A stretch of DNA of 64,000 bases from Flavobacteriales bacterium (GTDB lineage: Bacteria > Bacteroidota > Bacteroidia > Flavobacteriales_F > PHOS-HE28): contig JAEUSU010000011.1 in assembly GCA_016788635.1 (NCBI GenBank), positions 1 to 64,000 on the forward strand. Reading direction: 5' to 3'. This document shows, one piece after another, positions 8,550-16,780 of the stretch. Each line of letters begins with the position of its first letter. Within the stretch, counting starts at the first letter, position 1. The notes under the pieces were generated by a model that had not been told where the DNA came from, did not search any database, and saw only the letters and a program-made list of their open reading frames with translations. A program made the translations under genes and the position numbers.

Positions 8550-9797
8550 TCAACGCACCATGAGGCGCTGCTCGGTGCTGATGCCAGCGGCCGTGAGGCG
8601 GACGGTGTAAAGGCCCGGGGCCACGCCGTTCAAATTCATCGGCACGGTCTGCCCGGCCACGATCACGCGCTGGCTGGAGAACACCGCACGGCCGGCCACG
8701 TCCACCACTTCGATGGTCACGTTGGGCTCGCTGCCGTTGTAGGCGAGGTTGAAGTCACCTTGGCCGGGGTTCGGGAAGATCGACCAGTCCATGCCGGTGC
8801 TGTTCAGGTCGTTCACACCCACATCCACACCGGTGCCGTTCACCACGCAGATCTGGAAGTTGTTGTCATCAGGGGCGGAGGCATACCAGTGGAACACGCG
8901 CACATAATAGGTGGTGCCCACGGTGAGGCCGGTCAGCTCCAATACTTCGGTCTCGCCATCCAGGGTCGCATCCGCACAACCGATGGAGACCAGTGCGGAG
9001 CAGCTGCCGCTGAAGGCTTCCAGCACCACATCGAAGGCACCCCAGCCCGTGGCGGCCACGGTGTGGCTGGTCTGGGTGGCGGTGAACTTGTACCACACAT
9101 CATCGTTCGCCGTACCAGCCGCGGTCCCAGCGCAGTCGGCCGCAGGAAGGCTTTCCGTGGTCTGGGCGTTGGTGCCGAAAGTGGACAGGCAGAAGCTGTT
9201 CGAAGTCAGCGTGACGGCCTGGGCACATTCGTTGTTGGTGGCCGGAGGTGCGCAGGGGGAAGACGTGACGGTGATGGTGTACGGACCCTCCGAAGCGGGC
9301 TCGCTGAGCACGGGGATGTAGTAGGTGCCGGCAGGCAGCTCATTGTACACGAGGCTGATGTTGCCATCGCCACAATCGCCATACACGCTGTTCTGCACAA
9401 CGGATGTGAAGGGGCAGCCCTGCGTGATCACAATAAAGAAGTTGCCGAAAGCCGGGGTGGTGCCGCAATAGTTCACGACCACCCGGGAGCAGGCGGCGGT
9501 GGTGGTGAAACGCTCCCATGTGCTGGCCACACCGATGCCCTCCGTATCCGTGGCGCCGGTGTTGTTGCCATTGAAGGTGATGGAGCCCGAAGCCGGCAGG
9601 TTCTGGTTCACCGCACCGCTGCAGAGGTCGTTGGCGGGGGCGCCGCCACGGTCCGCTCCATCAGGGAAGGGGGTCACGGGGTGCACGGTCTGGAACCCGT
9701 TCGCGTCGGGACCCAGTGCTTTGTTGTTCTGAGCCATGGCATTGCTCCCTACCAACAGGGCCGCGACCACGGCGATCGAGGAGTAGATCTTCAGCAT
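8550..9797 (-). CDS. T9SS-secreted PPC-like repeat protein
   Basis: A 415-residue protein with a signal peptide ending SNAMAQ (about residue 23). It has two modules opening NDLCSGAVNQ and NNECAQAVTL, with YYIPV and YYVRVFHWYA signatures near module ends. A well-conserved type A sorting domain occupies the last 75 residues (FPNPGQGDFNLAY ... DVAGRAVF ... GLYTVRL). It is the first of three same-strand T9SS cargo genes; a strong terminator follows it, so each is probably its own transcript. There is no catalytic motif. The upstream gap is shared with the divergent SDR gene. Confidence 0.85.
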   Translation of the reverse strand: MLKIYSSIAVVAALLVGSNAMAQNNKALGPDANGFQTVHPVTPFPDGADRGGAPANDLCSGAVNQNLPASGSITFNGNNTGATDTEGIGVASTWERFTTTAACSRVVVNYCGTTPAFGNFFIVITQGCPFTSVVQNSVYGDCGDGNISLVYNELPAGTYYIPVLSEPASEGPYTITVTSSPCAPPATNNECAQAVTLTSNSFCLSTFGTNAQTTESLPAADCAGTAAGTANDDVWYKFTATQTSHTVAATGWGAFDVVLEAFSGSCSALVSIGCADATLDGETEVLELTGLTVGTTYYVRVFHWYASAPDDNNFQICVVNGTGVDVGVNDLNSTGMDWSIFPNPGQGDFNLAYNGSEPNVTIEVVDVAGRAVFSSQRVIVAGQTVPMNLNGVAPGLYTVRLTAAGISTEQRLMVR

Positions 9798-9858
9798 ATC
9801 GGAGGACTGATTTGGTTTGGGTGGTAAAGGTGCGATCTTTTTCGGATCGCGCCACGCC

Positions 9859-9866
9859 TACTTTTG
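9859..9866 (+). promoter_or_regulatory. Bacteroidota-type -7 element for the SDR gene
   Basis: TACTTTTG matches the TAnnTTTG consensus exactly, 39 bases before the start codon at 9906. A small inverted repeat (GCGATC 9832-9837 with GATCGC 9845-9850) lies at about the -33 position and could be an operator. Confidence 0.55.
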
Positions 9867-9905
9867 GGCGCCGCACGCCACCCCCAACGGGGAACTGGAA
9901 CACCT

Positions 9906-10694
9906 ATGGATACCTCACTTGCCGGGCAGCGCGCCCTGGTCACCGGAAGCACACAAGGCATTGGCCGGGCCGTGGCACATGAGCTGGCTTCATTGGGTTG
10001 TATGGTGGTGTTGCTGGCGCGCGATGCGAACACGCTGGAGCGTGTGCAACAAAGCCTTCCACGACCCATCGGGCAGGTTCACCAAACGCTTGCGGTGGAC
10101 ATGTCCGACACCGGGGCCTTGGGGCATGCGCTGGCCGGATCCACCGAGCTACTGCGTGGTACGGGAATTCTGGTGAACAACACCGGAGGACCCGCACCCG
10201 GCCCTGCGCATGCCGCTCCTCTTGCGGCCTTTGAGCAGGCCTTCCGGCTGCACCTGCTGGCCTACCAGACCCTGGTGCAGGCCGTGTTGCCCGGCATGCA
10301 GGAACGGCGCCAGGGCCGCATCATCAACATCATCAGCACCAGTGTGAAACAGCCCCTGCCCAACCTCGGGGTAAGCAACACCATACGGGGCGCGGTGGCC
10401 AATTGGGCCAAAACACTGGCGAACGAACTTGGACCGCACGGCATCACCGTGAACAACGTGCTGCCTGGCGCCACGGAGACCGAACGGCTGGCCGATATCA
10501 TCCGCCGCAAGGCCGGGCAAACAGGTCGTACGGAACAGGAGGTGGCCGAGGAGATGCGGCATGAAGTGCCCCTGCGCCGCTTCGCGAAGCCGGAGGAGAT
10601 CGCCGCCGCCGTGGCGTTCCTGGCCGGCCCCTCGGGTGCCTACATCAACGGCATCAACCTGCCGGTGGATGGGGGGCGAACAGCCAGCCTGTGA
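9906..10694 (+). CDS. Atypical SDR-family oxidoreductase lacking the Tyr/Lys pair
   Basis: Start is at 9906 (MDTSLAGQ), 262 residues, typical for classical SDRs. The Rossmann motif is TGSTQGIG (residues 13-20), NNTGG sits at 91-95 and the C-terminal substrate-loop region is intact. The catalytic YxxxK is replaced by S157-N-T-I-R161, while the upstream serine region (ISTS, 143-146) remains. An SDR subgroup with S-N-x-x-R is known to me, so this is probably a real subfamily rather than decay, but its reaction is uncertain. Kynurenine-pathway genes lie on both sides of it (3 kb and 16 kb), so a role there is possible but unproven. Its stop codon ends one base before the convergent TonB-like gene. 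Confidence 0.85.
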   Translation: MDTSLAGQRALVTGSTQGIGRAVAHELASLGCMVVLLARDANTLERVQQSLPRPIGQVHQTLAVDMSDTGALGHALAGSTELLRGTGILVNNTGGPAPGPAHAAPLAAFEQAFRLHLLAYQTLVQAVLPGMQERRQGRIINIISTSVKQPLPNLGVSNTIRGAVANWAKTLANELGPHGITVNNVLPGATETERLADIIRRKAGQTGRTEQEVAEEMRHEVPLRRFAKPEEIAAAVAFLAGPSGAYINGINLPVDGGRTASL

Positions 10695-10695
10695 G

Positions 10696-11409
10696 TCATC
10701 TGGTGCTTAGCGAGATCGCCATCTGGTAGTGCACAGGCACGGGCACTTCGCCCTGCCTTCCGGGCTCCAAGGCGGGCATGCGCCGCAACAGGCGGGTTAG
10801 GGCCTCTTCCACATCGGCTGGCACCTTCGGCGCGCACACCACACGGCCCACCCGGCCATCGGCCTCCACGGTGAAGGTGACGGTGGTGCGCAGGGCACCT
10901 CGGATGTCGCGCGGTAGTTCAAGGTGGCGTGCCACATAGGCATGAAGCCGTTCCGTGGTGCAGACCTCCCGAAGACCGTCGGGCAAGGTGGCACACTCCC
11001 GATGGCAGGGCATGGTCTCCTTCACGGGCACGAAGGGGCGCATGGGCGTGACCTGGCCGGTATCCAGCGCGGTCGAAGCGGCCACCACCGGGCCCGCATC
11101 CGCCCCCGGAGGTGCATCACCAGTGGGCTCCACCGGTTCGGCGACGGGCATCACGAGCCCGCCAGGCGCTGGCCGAGCCGCGGTGTGCACCAGCGGGGCG
11201 GCTTCTGGAGGTCTCACATAAACAGCAGGCAGCACTTCCACCACCCAGCGGTCCTCCCTCAGGAAAAGTTCCTGCTCCACCTGGGCACGCGCCCTGCCCC
11301 GCCATTCGAACGCGGTGAGGACGATGGCGAGCGCGGCGACCAGGCCTGTGAAGAAACGCATGGGCTGACGCGAGCGATCGCGCTTCCAAGGGTGAGGGAG
11401 CTTCGGCAT
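10696..11409 (-). CDS. TonB-like energy-transducer or periplasmic linker protein
   Basis: Start is chosen at 11409 (MPKLPHPWK), 237 residues; the longer frame overlaps the preceding gene's stop. It has a single membrane segment near the N-terminus (FFTGLVAALAIVLTAF), a proline/alanine/valine-rich middle that could span the periplasm, and a C-terminal 80-90 residues resembling the TonB C-terminal domain (RTTVTFTVEADGRVGRVV, then a short helix and a terminal strand). The usual YP motif is not obvious. It is third in a histidine kinase - response regulator - TonB-like operon, 38 bases after the regulator. Four cysteines (PCHREC, VC, VCAP) are unusual for TonB. Confidence 0.7.
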   Translation of the reverse strand: MPKLPHPWKRDRSRQPMRFFTGLVAALAIVLTAFEWRGRARAQVEQELFLREDRWVVEVLPAVYVRPPEAAPLVHTAARPAPGGLVMPVAEPVEPTGDAPPGADAGPVVAASTALDTGQVTPMRPFVPVKETMPCHRECATLPDGLREVCTTERLHAYVARHLELPRDIRGALRTTVTFTVEADGRVGRVVCAPKVPADVEEALTRLLRRMPALEPGRQGEVPVPVHYQMAISLSTR

Positions 11410-11447
11410 GGCGCGGAGTTTCCCATGGAACACCGCGCTGCACTGGA

Positions 11448-12152
11448 TCATTGCGCTTCGCGCACCACGAGCCGGAAGCCTTTGCCGTGTATATTGATGA
11501 TCTCCACCGCCGGTTCGTCCTTCAAGTACTTGCGCAGGCGCGCGATGTACACATCCATGCTGCGGCCATTGAAGTAGCTGTCGTCACCCCAGATCTGCTT
11601 GAGCGCTTCGGAGCGCGGCAGCAGGTCATTGGCGTGCAGGAACAGAAGGCGCAACAACTCGCTCTCCTTGGTCGTGAGCCGGCGCTCCTGATCACCGTTC
11701 CGGAGCATTTGCTTGCGCTCATCGAAGGTGATGCCGCCGGCCCGGTGCACCACCGGACCCTCCGCCGTGGGTGTGCCTGCGCGCGAGCGCCTCAGCACGG
11801 CCGCAATGCGCAGCAGCAGTTCCTCCATGCTAAAAGGCTTGGTGAGGTAATCGTCCGCACCGGCCTGAAAACCGTGGATGGCATCCTGCTTCATGCTCTT
11901 GGCGGTCAGGAATATGATCGGCACACCCGCATCGAGCGCACGCACCTCACGGGCCAGCGCGAAGCCGTCCTTCACCGGCATCATCACATCCAGTATCAGC
12001 AGGTCATAGTCGCCTTCCTTGAACGCGTTCAATCCTTGCTGGCCATCGGTGCGGCGCACCACGCCATAGCCCTTGGCCTGCAGGTATTGTTCCAGCAGAT
12101 TGCCCAGGTTGGGGTCGTCCTCCACCAGCAGAAGTTCAGCCTTGTGCTCCAT
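11448..12152 (-). CDS. OmpR-family response regulator
   Basis: Start is at 12152 (MEHKAELLLVEDD), 234 residues, with 17 bases of overlap with the kinase gene. Receiver domain 1-120 shows the acidic pocket VEDD, the phospho-acceptor region LLILDVMMPVKDG and the conserved KPF motif. Residues about 135-232 are a winged-helix DNA-binding domain (LTTKESELLRLL ... GRSMDVYIARLRKYL ... IINIHGKGFRLV). It is the cognate partner of the kinase upstream. Architecture resembles the RprY/RprX-type pairs of Bacteroidota. Targets are unknown; the TonB-like gene downstream is co-transcribed. Confidence 0.93.
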   Translation of the reverse strand: MEHKAELLLVEDDPNLGNLLEQYLQAKGYGVVRRTDGQQGLNAFKEGDYDLLILDVMMPVKDGFALAREVRALDAGVPIIFLTAKSMKQDAIHGFQAGADDYLTKPFSMEELLLRIAAVLRRSRAGTPTAEGPVVHRAGGITFDERKQMLRNGDQERRLTTKESELLRLLFLHANDLLPRSEALKQIWGDDSYFNGRSMDVYIARLRKYLKDEPAVEIINIHGKGFRLVVREAQ

Positions 12153-13569
12153 GTTCAAAGGGTAGCTCAATGATGAAGGTGCTTCCACGGCCGGGCTCGC
12201 TCTCCACATGGATCTGGCCATGATGTCTTTCCACCACGGCCTTCACGTAGCTCAATCCCAATCCGAAGCCTTTCACGTTGTGCACGTTGCCGGTGGGCAC
12301 GCGGTACAACCGTTCGAAGATGCGCTCCTGCTCGGCCCTGGCTATGCCTATGCCATTGTCGGTCACCCGTATGGTGACACCCCTGTGGTCACTGCTTGTG
12401 ATCACATTTACACGCGGCTCGCGGTCGCAATACTTCAAGGCATTGTCGATCAGGTTGGAGAACACGTTCGTGAGGTGGATCCGATCGCCCTGCACGTGGA
12501 ACAGCTCGGCGCCCGGTTGAAGGACCACCGCCCCCTGGCGTCGTTCGGCCTGGATATGCCCATGCCGCACCACGTCATCCAGCAATGCATGCAGGTCGAT
12601 GTCCACCGGTTTGATGACCATGGAACCACTGTCCAACACGGCGCTCTGCAACACCTTCTCCACCAACATGCCCAACCGCTTGGTCTCATCACGGATCATG
12701 CCCAGGAAGGCCCTGTCCTGTTCGGGGGTCCGCGTCATGCCCGGATCATTGAGCGCTTCAGCGGCCAGGGCGATCGTGCTGATCGGGGTCTTCAGTTCGT
12801 GGGTGAGGTTGTTCACCAGGTCGGTGCGGATGTCGCTGATGCGCTTCTGCCAGAGTATTGTTCGGATGGTGTACGCAAAGGCGATAATGATGAGCAGCGT
12901 AAAGAAGAGCGAGAGGGCCAGCATGCCCCACATGGAGCGGCGCACGTGCACATGCTGGTCGGGGACGACCACGTGCAGCCAAAGCAGAGCCGCCAGCGGA
13001 TCGGCCCGGAATAGCCGCGTGCGATGGGTGCTTTCCTTCAACCGGTCCGCATCGGCCGCTGGTGGCCAGATGAGTAGAAGGTCTCCCTCCTCATCCAGCA
13101 CACCGAACTGATGGTCCGCCAGGATGCCATGCCCTTGCAGCTCCTCGGAGAGCAAGGAGTCGAGCAGGTGCGGGTCGATCAGCTCCTGTGGGTCGCGCGG
13201 AGCACCCGCACCCAGGATGCCACGCACCATATCGCCCACGAGCCGTTCCCTCAACTCCTCCTCCACTGTACGCTGTTCGAGCGCGGGACTTTCACCTGGG
13301 GCGGAAAAGGCGGCTTCATCACGCTCCGGAACCGCCTCCCCTTCATCCAACAACAAGGAGCCCCATTCATGCTGGCGGATCCGTCGAAGCGCCTCCATGC
13401 GGTCCAGTCGCTCACTGACATCCACCAGCGCATCATCTATGCTTTGCTCCATCTGGGCCTTGCGCAGGTCGAGGATGCCGCGCACCCATTGCAGCTGAAT
13501 GAGCACCGATCCGGCCAGTGCCAGGGTGATCGCCACCAGGGTGAGCGTGATGATGCGCTTGTTCGTCAC
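12136..13569 (-). CDS. Membrane sensor histidine kinase
   Basis: 477 residues: a membrane segment at about 5-25, a periplasmic sensor region of roughly 180 residues with acidic runs, a second membrane segment (MLALSLFFTLLIIIAFAY), then the kinase core. The H-box is HELKTPISTIAL, the N-box NLIDNALKYC, followed by DNGIGIA and GFGLGLSYVK, all intact. No HAMP domain is obvious between the second membrane segment and the H-box, as in RprX-like kinases. First gene of the three-gene unit; its 3' end overlaps the regulator gene by 17 bases, implying coupled translation. The signal sensed cannot be inferred. Confidence 0.92.
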   Translation of the reverse strand: MTNKRIITLTLVAITLALAGSVLIQLQWVRGILDLRKAQMEQSIDDALVDVSERLDRMEALRRIRQHEWGSLLLDEGEAVPERDEAAFSAPGESPALEQRTVEEELRERLVGDMVRGILGAGAPRDPQELIDPHLLDSLLSEELQGHGILADHQFGVLDEEGDLLLIWPPAADADRLKESTHRTRLFRADPLAALLWLHVVVPDQHVHVRRSMWGMLALSLFFTLLIIIAFAYTIRTILWQKRISDIRTDLVNNLTHELKTPISTIALAAEALNDPGMTRTPEQDRAFLGMIRDETKRLGMLVEKVLQSAVLDSGSMVIKPVDIDLHALLDDVVRHGHIQAERRQGAVVLQPGAELFHVQGDRIHLTNVFSNLIDNALKYCDREPRVNVITSSDHRGVTIRVTDNGIGIARAEQERIFERLYRVPTGNVHNVKGFGLGLSYVKAVVERHHGQIHVESEPGRGSTFIIELPFEHGAQG

Positions 13570-13708
13570 GGGCGTGATCCGTCGAGTGAAAAGTACCCCG
13601 CCCCATAACCACGCACCATGGCTTAACAGTCTTTAACCTTCCTTGGCGTGCGTAGGGACGGGCTCCCAGGCGAACGGTCCAGCTTCGTGCTCATCAAACG
13701 CGGATACG

Positions 13709-13903
13709 ATGAACAAGACGCTCTTGAACACATTGTTGCCAGCCATTCTTCTGCTCGGCATGGCGGATGGAATTCCCACAGATGAACCCTCCGAGAACAA
13801 GGCCTTCAAACGCATGATGGAACAGCAGGTCGAACCCTATCGCCTGGAAAGTCCCGATGAGCGTGCCTCGGTGATGCACTACAGGTACAGGAAGAACGGA
13901 TGA
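13709..13903 (+). CDS. Small predicted secreted protein
   Basis: A 64-residue ORF from MNKTLLNTLL at 13709. A short basic N-terminus and hydrophobic stretch (LLPAILLLGMADG) suggest a signal peptide, followed by about 40 polar residues ending in RYRKNG. It lies alone on the plus strand between two minus-strand units with no recognised homologue. Kept because of the plausible signal, not because of any family match. Confidence 0.4.
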   Translation: MNKTLLNTLLPAILLLGMADGIPTDEPSENKAFKRMMEQQVEPYRLESPDERASVMHYRYRKNG

Positions 13904-13984
13904 GCGAAGGCACACGCGTTCCACGAAGGGGTTCGTACTGATCGCGTGCATGCCACGTCCGGGGGCTCCGTGTTCACGGGGCCC

Positions 13985-14350
13985 TCAGGTCGTTGCCGGA
14001 CGTGAGCGTCGCAAAAGGAAGAGCAGGGTAAAAAGCCCGATGAGGAGCCCGAGGAACTCGCGCACGAACTCGATGTGCGGAGCCTCCGCCTTCATGGAGC
14101 CCACTATGGTGGGAGCACCCATGCGCGCCCACGCGACGAACTCCGGCACCAGTATGGCCGCCCAGATCAATGTGATGATGATCATACCGATCAAGGCCGA
14201 CCTCACGAACCGGCCCGTTGCGGCCAGTGCACAGAGAACCGAGATCACCGCATAGTAGGTGAACCACCATTCCGGGTCGGGATCGTTGAGCTGTATGTAG
14301 GCGAAGACCGCGAACAGCAGTGCGAGCGCGATGTGGATGGCTTTCTTCAT
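13985..14350 (-). CDS. Transmembrane family 220 (TMEM220) protein
   Basis: 121 residues with three to four hydrophobic segments. The family signature, a polar run after the first segment (YIQLNDPDPEWW), is clear. TMEM220-like proteins occur in animals and many Bacteroidota, and I know of no firmly established biochemical role. It starts eight bases after the stop of the TonB-dependent receptor gene on the same strand and is probably co-transcribed with it. Confidence 0.85.
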   Translation of the reverse strand: MKKAIHIALALLFAVFAYIQLNDPDPEWWFTYYAVISVLCALAATGRFVRSALIGMIIITLIWAAILVPEFVAWARMGAPTIVGSMKAEAPHIEFVREFLGLLIGLFTLLFLLRRSRPATT

Positions 14351-14358
14351 GGCGGGTG

Positions 14359-16680
14359 TCAGAATTCGATCCGGTAACTGAGGTTGGGAATGAGGCCCAG
14401 CTGGTAACGGGTCACGACCTCATCCTTGCGACGATCATAATACACAAAGGCCTCATTGCGTGCATTGGTGGCGTTCTGCAGGTCAAGCGCCCACATGCCG
14501 GTGCGCCCCTTGCGATCACGCTTCAGGTACACCCTCAGGTCCATCCGGAACACGTCCTGCAACTGCGCCGACCAGGGATCGCCATACCACAGAAATACAC
14601 CCGCGGTGCGCCGTTCCACAACGAAAGGCGTATAGCGCATGCCCCCGGCGAAAAGCACCCGGGCCGAGATGCCCCACGCCCGCACGTGCGCCTCGCGCTC
14701 CTTCCTGAACTCGGCACCACCCAGGGCATTCACCACGTAGTTGCCGTTCCAACGGGTGTCCTTCCAGGTGCCTGGAACGCGTTCCTCCAGACTTTGATAG
14801 ATCGTGGTGTTCACCTGGTAGAAGAATCCGTTCATGAAGGAATGGGTGAAGGCGGCCTCCACCCCGCTGTTGTTCGTGCGACCCTGCATGGACTGCCTCA
14901 TGAACACAAGGTCATCCCACACGTTCAGCCCATCAGGCAAGCCTCCCATTGGGTATGAGGGTCCATTCACCGGGACTTCCACGAACCACTGATGGAAGGC
15001 CTCGGCATGCAGGGTGTGCCTGTCGGAAAAGTGGTGGTCGTAGCCGAGTACCAGATCCTCGCTGCTCAACAGACCCACTCCTTCATTCCACGTGATCTGC
15101 GGGACCAGGAACACGTTCATGCCCTGCTGCCAGGGCAACATGGAACGCCGGCCATAGGATGCCGCAAGCGCACCCCGCGAGGTGAGCCACTGCAAGGACA
15201 CACGCGGCTCCCACACCTCTGAATTGTTGAACGTGAACTGCGACCAACCCATGCCCACGGTGGTGCGCAACCGATCGGTGATGGACCAGCGCACGAAGGC
15301 GTACGGCCGCAGCAGCCATCCCGTGATGTCCTCATCGAGCAGGTTGGTGAGCGAACGTTCCATGGCGGAGACGCCGAGACCATAGCGGAGGCGCGCACCC
15401 AGTGACCCTTCATAATTGGAGACGAGCGAGAGTTTGCGCTCGGCCAGGTCCGCCCAACTGGTATCGGATGGCACGAGCGCATCGGATAGCCGCACCTCCT
15501 CACGCTCCTGTTCTGTGGCGGAAAGGGCTACGGTGGTACGCCAGTTGCCCCGCGCACCCACAGGCAGCACCAGCACGCCCCCCACGGCGCCGGTGCGGCT
15601 TGTGTAGGTGATGTCCCGACTGTCCTTGTCAAATTCCCATGTTGAAGTATCGCGCTGCGCCTCGAAGAGGTTGCTGCTCGTTCCGCCCATGCCGAACAAG
15701 CGCAGTTCCCCTCGGCTGCGGAATGGCAGCACCACATGGAAGGAGAGGTCCTGGAAGGTGATGGCCTCATCACCCAGGTCCACGCCCATGGCACCCAGCA
15801 GCCCCAACGTGGAATAGCGGTAGTTGACGAGATAGGAAGCACGGCCACCCTTGCGGAACGGACCCTCTGTGCTGAGGTCGATGCCCAGCAGACCGGCCTG
15901 CGCGGTCCACTCCCTGTTCTGCGTGGCACCCGGCCGCAGCCGCATGTCCAACAGGCCTCCCACGGCATTTCCGCGGTCCACCGGGAACGAGCCTGCCAGG
16001 AAGCGGGAGGTACCGAGCATCTGCGCGCTCAGGATGTTCACCCCACCGCCGCTGAGCGTGGGTTTGTCGGTCTGTGTGCCGGCATTGGACAGGTGGTTGG
16101 GGCTCACGATCTCCGCTCCTTCCAATGTCCATGCGTTGGCGTTAGGGCTGTTGCCGCGTACGATCAAATGGTTGGCCTGGTCGCTGGCCACCACCACCCC
16201 CGGCGTGGTGCCGGCCACGCGCACGGGATCGAAGAACATGGCCGGATAGCGCAAGCTCTGTTCCACCGTCAGCGCGCGCGCACCCAGCGACCCGGGCTCC
16301 TCACGCACCAGCCCCGAGACCGTGAACGCAGCAAGGTCGAACAGGGCCGGTTCCAGGGCCACCTCCTGCACCACCTCCTTGCCGGCCCGCAACCAGAGGT
16401 CGGGCATGCGCTTCCCCACATAGCTCAGGAAATCCACCTGCAGCATGTAGATGCCCACCGGCACCTGGGTGAACCGGAAATGCCCGGCTGTATCCGTGGT
16501 GGTGCCGATCACCGGATCGCTGGGCAACAACATGATGGTGGCCCCCGGGAGCGGCTGCCCGGTGCGCGCATCCGTCACACGGCCACTTACCACGGCAAGG
16601 GGCACCTGCGCCATCAACGGCATGCCGGCCGCGAGCAGCAGCATGGCCGTCCAGGTGTGGCGCGCGGGTCCTCCGATCAT
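14359..16680 (-). CDS. TonB-dependent outer-membrane receptor with carboxypeptidase-regulatory domain
   Basis: 773 residues. Signal peptide to about residue 24 (MPLMAQ), then a CarboxypepD-regulatory-like domain (SGRVTDARTGQPLPGATI ... GHFRF), a plug domain from about 115 (VAGTTPGVVVASDQANHLIVRG, then NAWTLEGAEI) and a beta-barrel ending in RIEF, whose final phenylalanine fits outer-membrane insertion. It would import a substrate, often a metal chelate or glycan, powered by TonB. No SusD partner is adjacent, so it is not a classical polysaccharide-utilisation pair. TMEM220 follows on the same strand, and a TonB-like protein is encoded 3 kb away. Substrate unknown. Confidence 0.9.
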   Translation of the reverse strand: MIGGPARHTWTAMLLLAAGMPLMAQVPLAVVSGRVTDARTGQPLPGATIMLLPSDPVIGTTTDTAGHFRFTQVPVGIYMLQVDFLSYVGKRMPDLWLRAGKEVVQEVALEPALFDLAAFTVSGLVREEPGSLGARALTVEQSLRYPAMFFDPVRVAGTTPGVVVASDQANHLIVRGNSPNANAWTLEGAEIVSPNHLSNAGTQTDKPTLSGGGVNILSAQMLGTSRFLAGSFPVDRGNAVGGLLDMRLRPGATQNREWTAQAGLLGIDLSTEGPFRKGGRASYLVNYRYSTLGLLGAMGVDLGDEAITFQDLSFHVVLPFRSRGELRLFGMGGTSSNLFEAQRDTSTWEFDKDSRDITYTSRTGAVGGVLVLPVGARGNWRTTVALSATEQEREEVRLSDALVPSDTSWADLAERKLSLVSNYEGSLGARLRYGLGVSAMERSLTNLLDEDITGWLLRPYAFVRWSITDRLRTTVGMGWSQFTFNNSEVWEPRVSLQWLTSRGALAASYGRRSMLPWQQGMNVFLVPQITWNEGVGLLSSEDLVLGYDHHFSDRHTLHAEAFHQWFVEVPVNGPSYPMGGLPDGLNVWDDLVFMRQSMQGRTNNSGVEAAFTHSFMNGFFYQVNTTIYQSLEERVPGTWKDTRWNGNYVVNALGGAEFRKEREAHVRAWGISARVLFAGGMRYTPFVVERRTAGVFLWYGDPWSAQLQDVFRMDLRVYLKRDRKGRTGMWALDLQNATNARNEAFVYYDRRKDEVVTRYQLGLIPNLSYRIEF

Positions 16681-16780
16681 AGCGCGATGTTAGTGGAACT
16701 TCACGCACGGCGCCTGGTCCGTGCGACCCGGTATCCAACCTGCGATCCTTGATCCGCTCCCGGGCTACCTTCGCTCGCGC

